Source: Kitasatospora sp. NBC_00315 (GTDB lineage: Bacteria; Actinomycetota; Actinomycetes; Streptomycetales; Streptomycetaceae). Taken from it: 64,000 bases of DNA. A program made the translations under genes and the position numbers. The number at the start of each line of letters is the position of its first letter. Positions within the stretch are counted from its first letter, which is position 1. This document shows positions 58,607-64,000 of this stretch, piece by piece. The notes under the pieces are model-generated. The model saw only the letters and a program-made list of their open reading frames with translations. It had not been told where the DNA came from and searched no databases. Where the stretch lies: assembly GCF_041435095.1 (NCBI RefSeq), contig NZ_CP108025.1, forward strand, positions 372,001-436,000, in the 5' to 3' direction.

Positions 58607-60292
58607 ATGACCGCACCGCAGCCCGCGCACCCGCACACCGACCCGGCCGACCTCGACCGGATCGACCGTGCCGTCCGGTTCATCGGCGCCAACGACTCGG
58701 CGGACGTCCTCGCCGGAATGCTGCCGGCCCTCACCGGCACCGAACGGGACGCCCTGGCCGCGCACGTCTCCTTCGCACACGCAGCCGTGCTGGTCTTCCC
58801 ACCGGGACTGGACGAACTCCGCGCGGACCTGCACGACCGGGGCCTGGCCGTCGGGGCGTCCGTCCCGAGCGTCGTCGTCCGCGAGCGCCTGGCCGCCCGG
58901 CACGGACGCACCGCCGCATCGCTGGAGGTCGGCATCCTGCGAGCCCCCGTCCGGGGCGCCGACGGCGGACCGCGCGAGATCGAGATCTTCGCGCTGGCCG
59001 TGCCACCCGGATCGGGTCTCGAACCGGTCGCCACCGCGGAGCGCGTACACCAGCACGAGGCACACCTCGCCTTCGAGGTCACCACGCCGGACCCGGTGGT
59101 GCTCGCGGGCCTGCGCGGCATCCTGCTGGGCGCCGGCCGGGCCAGGAGCGACGGCGGCGGCCACAACGCCCGGGAGAACTCCACCGTGCTGTACTTCCGC
59201 ACGGACGCGGCGACCGGCGGCGCCTACCACCGGCTGGAGTTGAACATCAGGGGGCACCACCCGGCGCTGCTCGCCGAGCACTGCCTCCCGACCGACGGGC
59301 CCGCGGAGCAGTTACTCCGTCTGATGACCGGCGCCTGGGCGACCCAGGCCATCGCGGTCGCCGCCGAACTGCGCCTCGCCGACCACCTGGAGCAGGTGCC
59401 CGCCCCGGACACCGCCCAGCTCGCCGAGCTCACCGGCACCCACCCCGACAGTCTCCGCCGGCTGCTGCGCTACCTGGCCTCCCTCGGTGTGCTGCGGCCG
59501 GACGGCGGGGAGTACCGGACCACCTCGCTCGGCCGGCTGCTGCGCACCGGAGCCGAACACTCGATGCACCCTCTCGCGCTGCTGTACGGCGGCCCGTTCT
59601 ACCACTCGTTCGGCGAGCTGGGACGGGCCGTCCGCACCGGGCGGGAGGCCTTCGAGCACGTTTTCGGTGCCCACCACTTCCCGTACTTCGCCGGGCACCC
59701 GGAGCTGGCCGATCTGTTCGACCGCGCGATGGCGGCGAGCGCGCCGATGTTCCACCCGGTGGCCGACCTGGTGGACTTCTCGACCGCCAAGGTGGTGGTC
59801 GACGTGGCGGGTGGCAACGGCGAGTTGCTCAGCCACATTCTGCGGGCCGAACCCCACCTGGAGGGAGTGCTGCTGGAACGGCCCCACGCGCTGGAGGCCG
59901 CCCGCGGCGTCCTCACGGCAGCGGGCTGCGCCGACCGCTGCCGGCTGGAGGCGGGCGACTTCACCGAGGCCGTCCCGTCGGGCGGCGACGTCTACCTGCT
60001 CTCCCGGGTACTGCACGACTGGGACGACACCCAGTGCCTGGCCATCCTGCGGCGGCTGGCCGAGGCGATGCCCCGGCACGCCGAACTGCTCATCGTCGAG
60101 CGTCTGTTGCCAACGGACGGGGCACCCTCGCTGGCCGTGCCGTGGGACGTCCACATGCTCTGCAACGTGGGCGGCCGCGAGCGCACGGCCGCCCACTACG
60201 GCCGGCTGCTCGCCGACGCCGGGTTCGAACTGACCGGCCGGACGGGCCTGCCGCTGGACGGCGCGCTGCTCACGGCACGCCGTAGCCGCTGA
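58607..60292 (+). CDS. Two-domain protein: unknown N-terminal domain fused to an O-methyltransferase (561 aa)
   Basis: ATG after GGGGG. The C-terminal half (about 236-561) is a class I O-methyltransferase of the plant COMT/hydroxyneurosporene type: dimerisation domain (AWATQAIAVAAELRLADHLEQVP, LRRLLRYLASLGVL), SAM motif VVVDVAGGNGELL with Asp399, and the catalytic His470 in LHDWDD. The N-terminal 235 residues (IDRAVRFIGANDSADVLAGMLPALTG to FRTDAATGGAYHRLELNIRGHHPALLAEH) are well formed and carry HQHEAHLAFEV and GHNARENSTVLYF, but I do not recognise the domain. It could bind or pre-modify the aromatic substrate made by the upstream monooxygenase. Confidence 0.85.
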   Translation: MTAPQPAHPHTDPADLDRIDRAVRFIGANDSADVLAGMLPALTGTERDALAAHVSFAHAAVLVFPPGLDELRADLHDRGLAVGASVPSVVVRERLAARHGRTAASLEVGILRAPVRGADGGPREIEIFALAVPPGSGLEPVATAERVHQHEAHLAFEVTTPDPVVLAGLRGILLGAGRARSDGGGHNARENSTVLYFRTDAATGGAYHRLELNIRGHHPALLAEHCLPTDGPAEQLLRLMTGAWATQAIAVAAELRLADHLEQVPAPDTAQLAELTGTHPDSLRRLLRYLASLGVLRPDGGEYRTTSLGRLLRTGAEHSMHPLALLYGGPFYHSFGELGRAVRTGREAFEHVFGAHHFPYFAGHPELADLFDRAMAASAPMFHPVADLVDFSTAKVVVDVAGGNGELLSHILRAEPHLEGVLLERPHALEAARGVLTAAGCADRCRLEAGDFTEAVPSGGDVYLLSRVLHDWDDTQCLAILRRLAEAMPRHAELLIVERLLPTDGAPSLAVPWDVHMLCNVGGRERTAAHYGRLLADAGFELTGRTGLPLDGALLTARRSR

Positions 60293-60504
60293 GTCGTCGC
60301 CGAGGGCGGCCGTTGGACGCGGCCGGTGTGGGCGCGCGATCCCGGCGGCGCGGGCCGGGGCGGCGCGGTAGCGGGTTCACCGCCGTGCCCGACACCGGTC
60401 GGCACGCCCGAACCGGCGCACCCACGACCCAGCAGACCGTCACGGGGCTTCGAGGCCAATTGCTTTGCGGCACGGCGGGCAGCGGTGGCATCGGGACCCT
60501 GCGC

Positions 60505-60995
60505 ACATCGAGATGTCGCTGAAGGACACGATCGGGCTGGGCCGGATGCAGCATCGCGACGACCAGGAGCGGATCCTCGAAGCGCTGCGGACGGCCGGCG
60601 GAGACGAGCTCCTCGCTTCGCTCCCCGAGGGCCTGGAGACACGGCTCGGGCGAAAATCATGGGACGGCAGGGGGCTGTCGGGCGGCCAGTGGCAGACGGT
60701 CGCCAACGCCCGGACGGCGATGCGGCAGGCGCCGCTGCTGCGCGTCCTGGAGGACCCTCCGCCGGCCTCGATGCACGGACCGAGGAATGGCTGTTCCAGC
60801 AGTACGCCGACCGGAGCCGCCTGGAGGGCGGCGTGACGGTCCTGTTCACATCGCTTGACGACCGCTCGGGCAGCCGATCTCATCGTGGTTCTGGACGGCG
60901 GCCGGGTCGTCGAGGTCGGCACCCACGACACGCTGAGTCAGGCCGACGGTCTCTATGCCGACCTGTTCCGCCTGCAGGCCCGGTACTTCGTCTGA
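60505..60995 (+). pseudogene. ABC transporter ATP-binding domain, C-terminal half, frameshifted
   Basis: Three plus frames give consecutive parts of an ABC exporter ATPase: SLKDTIGLGRMQHRDDQERILEALRTAGGDELLASLPEGLETRLG with the signature LSGGQWQ and Walker B-like LLRVLEDPP; then LDARTEEWLFQQYADRSRLEGG; then [19 protein letters not shown] through [12 protein letters not shown] and a stop. Walker A and the membrane domain are absent. At least two frameshifts are needed, so it is dead. It may be the remains of an exporter for the neighbouring tailoring genes, which is only a guess. Confidence 0.7.
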
Positions 60996-61023
60996 AGGGG
61001 CGCCGTCGTCGACGTGGCCGCCG

Positions 61024-61536
61024 CTACACGCCGGTGACGCCGTCGATGCGTTCCCGGAGCAGGTCGGCGTGACCGTTGTGACGGGCGTACTCCTCGATCA
61101 TGTGGACGTAGATCCAGCGGAGATTGACGTCCTGCTCCATGAAGCGACCGGTATCGGCCAGAGCGCGGTCCGCGCAGTGCGCGCGGGCATGGGCGATCTC
61201 CGTGTTCCAGGTGGCGAGGGCGGCGCTCAGGGTGGCGCCCGCAGCCAGTTCGAAGCCACCGTCGGGGCCGCGCGGATCGGCCTGCGGGTCATGGATGGGG
61301 GGCGCCTGTTCTCCGGCAAGCACTCGGCGGAACCAGTTCCGCTCCACCTCCGCCATGTGCTGGACGAGACCGGTCATAGTGAAGCCGGACGGAGGCACGG
61401 ACGCGACGGCCGCCTGCTCGTCGTCCAAGCCCTCGCACTTCATGGCGAGTGTGGCGCGGTGGAAGTCGAGCCAGCTTTCGAGCGTGGTGCGCTCGTCGGC
61501 GTTCAGAGGCGGCACAGGGCGTTCGACGGTGCTCAT
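61024..61536 (-). CDS. DinB family protein, DUF664 (170 aa)
   Basis: ATG at 61536. Four-helix-bundle DinB fold: [47 protein letters not shown] with the metal-ligand His, and [24 protein letters not shown] with the two C-terminal His ligands. Members are putative metal-dependent hydrolases or mycothiol/bacillithiol-dependent transferases. The substrate is unknown. Confidence 0.9.
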   Translation of the reverse strand: MSTVERPVPPLNADERTTLESWLDFHRATLAMKCEGLDDEQAAVASVPPSGFTMTGLVQHMAEVERNWFRRVLAGEQAPPIHDPQADPRGPDGGFELAAGATLSAALATWNTEIAHARAHCADRALADTGRFMEQDVNLRWIYVHMIEEYARHNGHADLLRERIDGVTGV

Positions 61537-61722
61537 CCGTCGATTATCGCCGTGCCGTCCGAGCCGTCGACCGGCACGGCGCCACCAACGGACGTGTCGG
61601 CGCTCGCCCGACTGCCTCCCGCCGAGCTCAGCGGCGATGTCCTCCAGGCTGCTCGACGCCGAACGCGATCACGACCACACCTGTCCCGGGAGACCGGCAA
61701 GCGCTCCGACCCGGCCGGACGG

Positions 61723-62457
61723 TCATGGGGCGACGTCTGTTGATGCCGGGCCCAGGATGTGCCCGGGGTTGAGGAGGACAGCCCACCAGGTGCTCATGTC
61801 GTCCTCAGCTTCATCGGGTGTCGGGTTCCTCCAACTCACGGCGGCATGCAGGACGCAGTGCTCGCCCTGTTCCATCGGCGGCAGGGCCCATCGCAGTCCC
61901 CGGTCGTCATCGAGGTAGTCCACACCCCATTTCATCCGCGGTGAGCGTTCGTAGACCTCGCCGAGAAGGGCGGCCCACCGCCGGGGGAGGTCGGCGTCAT
62001 ATTCCGCGCGGGAGCAGATGTCCTCCTCGTCGGGCCCGCCCAGCGTCAGCAGCGTCTCGGTGTTCCAGAGCGAGACGGCGGCAAGGGCCTGCGCCCCGTC
62101 GTAGCCACTCTGCACGCCCTCGGGTACGGCGTGGAAGGAAGCGGACAGTTCCACCCGGCTCAGCGGCCGGAGAGCCGTCACCCTCCAGACGGCACCCCAG
62201 CAATCGGCGAGCGGAAGCATTCCCTCGAACGAAGGCGGTTCGAGGCGGCGCAGCAGAAGTTCCAGTACGGCGATCTCGTGTTCCCAACGGAAGAGCAGGT
62301 CCCCGCCCGGCAGCCGACGGACCGTCCGGGGCAGCGTCGGCAGCCTCCAGTAGTCGACCGTCCCGTCGAAGCGCAGAACACCCAGCGGCGTGACCACGGA
62401 CGGGTCAAACGCGACGGACTCAGCCGTCCCGGGGACGGCAGGCAGCAGACCGGACAT
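61723..62457 (-). CDS. Hypothetical protein (244 aa)
   Basis: The frame is open from a GTG at 62535, but the first Met-initiated, well-formed part begins at the ATG at 62457 (SGLLPAVPGTAES). A soluble protein with LRFDGTVDYWRLPTLPRTVRRLPGGDLLFRWEHEIAVLELLLRRL, WRVTALRPLSRVELSASF, and SPRMKWGVDYLDDDRGLRWALPPMEQGEHCVLHAAVSW. No signal peptide or catalytic motif recognised. The start remains uncertain. Confidence 0.65.
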   Translation of the reverse strand: MSGLLPAVPGTAESVAFDPSVVTPLGVLRFDGTVDYWRLPTLPRTVRRLPGGDLLFRWEHEIAVLELLLRRLEPPSFEGMLPLADCWGAVWRVTALRPLSRVELSASFHAVPEGVQSGYDGAQALAAVSLWNTETLLTLGGPDEEDICSRAEYDADLPRRWAALLGEVYERSPRMKWGVDYLDDDRGLRWALPPMEQGEHCVLHAAVSWRNPTPDEAEDDMSTWWAVLLNPGHILGPASTDVAP

Positions 62458-62639
62458 CCCCGGAGGGTATCCGGCCCCGACGAAGGAACGACCTGGAATT
62501 TCTCGCTCCGAGACAACCCCGCCCCTCTTGGTCACCTTCCCCTGCCGTCCGGCTTCGCATTCATCATCTACTGCTCTGACCGCATACGTTCACCGGCTCT
62601 GGAACCGGTGCCGCGATTCGGCCTGAGTACCCTCGGCCT

Positions 62640-62963
62640 GTGGACGACCGCGAGCAGTACGTGAGGTATCAGCAGGACCGGGCGGTACTGGCCGCGGTCG
62701 GGGGCTCATCTCGATCGCCAGACAGGTCGGGTCAGTGTGCGGTTGCCTCGGTCCGTGGCTGAGCCAGCGGTCGCTGCCTGGGACCGCGAGGAGCTGGGCA
62801 GGGTCGGCGAGGAGAGCTGCGAAGAGTACGACTGCGTGATGCTGCCGCCGAGCTGTACTTCATCGGACTGGCGGTCACCTCGCGGGGCGTGTGGGACACC
62901 GAGGAGGTCGTCGTCGACTTGGCTGTTGTCCAGATCGCGGCAGCGTTGCGGGTTGCGCGCTAG
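62640..62963 (+). pseudogene. Small gene (about 108 aa) broken by +1 and -1 frameshifts
   Basis: Frame 1 from the GTG at 62640 reads VDDREQYVRYQQDRAVLAAVG. Removing one G from the five-G run at 62699-62703 continues as AHLDRQTGRVSVRLPRSVAEPAVAAWDREELGRVGEESCEEYD. One missing base near 62837 then returns to the first frame: DAAAELYFIGLAVTSRGVWDTEEVVVDLAVVQIAAALRVAR and a stop. The joined protein is fully plausible. This may be a real pseudogene or a consensus error. Family not recognised. Confidence 0.5.
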
Positions 62964-62964
62964 G

Positions 62965-63491
62965 TCAGGCCGCAGCAACGAGAGGCCGCCCGCCCCAGCG
63001 GAGGCCTTTCTCACTGCGGAAGCGAACGCGTTCGCGGCGCTGTGCGGCCAGGCCGTCCGGGTGGCGGGCGTTGGCGTTGCGCCACCGGGGGTAGGCGTTC
63101 AGGGCCCGGGTCTGGACGGTGTGGTTGGGGGTGCTGGGAGTTGGCGCTGGTGAACTGCCGCAGCGGGCGAGAAGGCGGCGTAAGGTCTCGCGGCCGATCC
63201 GGATCACCCGGCCGTGGACTTCCGCAGGTAGGCGAGCAGTTCTCGGATGGACCAGCGGGTGAAGGGCTGGCCGAGCTTGGTCGGTCGGGTTGTGGCCGTC
63301 TGGATGACGAAGTCCTCGTCGTCAGGAGTGAGCAGGCGAGGACGGCCTCCCGCCCAGCGAGGGTCCAAGCAGGCCAGGCCGACCTCGTTGAAGCGGTGGA
63401 TCACGTCGCGGACGGTGCCTCGTCGGCCTGCACCGGTTGGGCGATCACCGGGGACGCGGTTCCCGCCGGCCGAGGCCGGCAGCATCATCAC
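62965..63491 (-). pseudogene. Internally deleted IS630-type transposase
   Basis: The right part carries the helix-turn-helix region (TVRDVIHRFNEVGLACLDPRWAGGRPR and FTRWSIRELLAYLRKSTAG), then, after a frameshift near 63205, RVIRIGRETLRRLLARCG. This runs straight into the family's C-terminal end (NAYPRWRNANARHPDGLAAQRRERVRFRSEKGLRWGGRP). The whole DDE catalytic core of about 200 residues is missing. The deleted derivative cannot transpose itself but could be mobilised in trans if its ends are intact. Confidence 0.7.
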
Positions 63492-63607
63492 GAGTCCTGG
63501 TGTCAGTTGTTCACGGCTTCCGGAGTCACCCCGAGCGTGGACCGGCGATGTTCACGAGCTTCGGTAACCGTCTGAGGGGAGACACTGCACTGGTTGGGCT
63601 CCGACCT

Positions 63608-64000
63608 ATGGGTGGTCCGGTGTTGGTGATTGAGTTGGCAGAGACGGTTCCCGTTGCCGTGATCGAGCGGCTACGGGAGTTGTTGGGAACCTTGTCGGCG
63701 CGGTTCGAAGAGAAGCGCGTCGGTGAGTACGACCTCCTGATCCGGACCGAGAGCTTCGGCATTGCGGACGTCGATGAAGTCGATGGTCATCGGCCATTCT
63801 TGGTCTCGCTCATGGGGCCTGGGATCGGTGACGAGTCGATCTTCCGAGCCGAGCACCCCGACGAGGACGATCAGAAAGCTCTCATCGGCTTCGCGCCAAC
63901 GCATGCGGTCGATGTCATCGCTCTCGCCAACGAGCCGATCGACCACATCACGACCGCCTTGTTGACCGTGGCAATCATGGAGGTGACCGGCGGTATCGCC
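63608..64000 (+). CDS. DUF6368-type protein, cut by the window edge (131 aa seen)
   Basis: An open frame from the ATG at 63608 runs off the right edge without a stop. It reads GGPVLVIELAETVPVAVIERLRELLGTLSARFEEKRVGEYDLLIR, HRPFLVSLMGPGIGDESIFRAE, DEDDQKALIGFAPTHAVDVIALANEPIDHITTALLTVAIMEVTGGIA. The PVLVIELA start and GFAPTHAVDV/ALLTVAIMEVTGG blocks match what I recall of DUF6368, a streptomycete family of unknown function. GC content is lower here than in most of the window. Confidence 0.7.
   Translation, partial: MGGPVLVIELAETVPVAVIERLRELLGTLSARFEEKRVGEYDLLIRTESFGIADVDEVDGHRPFLVSLMGPGIGDESIFRAEHPDEDDQKALIGFAPTHAVDVIALANEPIDHITTALLTVAIMEVTGGIA

Noticed and set aside
58060..60285. 741-codon plus-strand frame overlapping the monooxygenase and methyltransferase genes
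   Set aside because: Arg/Pro/Gly-rich out-of-frame shadow; the true frames carry complete family motifs.
1..64000. tRNA, rRNA, CRISPR arrays, phage genes and conjugation genes
   Set aside because: None was recognised on either strand by reading; a dedicated search could still find a small RNA.

Overview
The window is high-GC actinobacterial DNA, very probably from the Streptomycetaceae (Streptomyces, Kitasatospora or a close relative). The signs are strongly G/C-biased third codon positions, many GTG starts with GGAGG-type ribosome binding sites, long perfect GC hairpin terminators, several ECF sigma factors, a bacterial protein O-mannosyltransferase, and a large set of secreted glycoside hydrolases with CBM56 or ricin-type lectin modules. 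It looks like accessory chromosome (an arm or sub-arm region): four transposase genes or remnants, several frameshifted genes, few housekeeping genes, and many small secreted or membrane proteins of unknown function.

Layout. 0-11 kb holds small secreted proteins and lipoproteins, a coiled-coil/winged-helix protein with a histone-H1-like basic linker, a methyltransferase, a secreted SLT-type lytic enzyme, an alpha/beta hydrolase lacking its catalytic Ser and His, and a MerR-aldo/keto reductase pair behind a 20-bp palindromic operator. 11.3-17.9 kb is a beta-1,3-glucanase locus: a GH55 exo-glucanase and two GH16 endo-glucanases, all with CBM56, plus a vestigial paralogue of the GH55 leader. Two CBM56 coding segments form a 293-bp inverted repeat that is about 99% identical, and two LacI-type TGAGAGCGCT(C/T)TCA boxes lie between the diverging genes. 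18-20 kb carries a translationally coupled DUF5819/HTTM membrane pair. 20.5-26 kb carries two SigE-family sigma factor/membrane-protein pairs, an inositol-monophosphatase-like protein and a protein mannosyltransferase. 26-37 kb is mixed: secreted unknowns, a methyltransferase, an unrecognised 421-residue protein, two coupled MEDS-domain proteins (one with STAS, one with an anti-sigma-type ATPase domain), an ECF41 sigma factor with a flavin oxidoreductase, and a lone glycine-cleavage H protein.

37.2-46.5 kb is a second polysaccharide locus: SGNH hydrolase with two ricin domains, GH59-like enzyme, GH92 alpha-mannosidase and GH76 alpha-1,6-mannanase, each with a ricin-type lectin. With the glucanase locus, the substrates (beta-1,3-glucan, alpha-mannan) point to yeast or fungal cell walls. 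46.6-55.3 kb has an IS4-type remnant, a PadR regulator facing a membrane protein across two TGACATGTCA palindromes, a transmembrane HTH regulator, VOC proteins and small unknowns. 55.7-60.3 kb has an intact IS110-family transposase, then a PobA-like flavin monooxygenase and an unusual two-domain O-methyltransferase, which look like a tiny aromatic-tailoring operon. 60.5-64 kb is decayed (ABC transporter fragment, a doubly frameshifted gene, an internally deleted IS630-type transposase) and ends in a DUF6368-type gene cut by the window edge.

Limits. All calls come from reading the sequence and recalling family features; no database search was run. Domain limits are approximate. Several frameshifts could be either real decay or consensus errors in G/C homopolymers.
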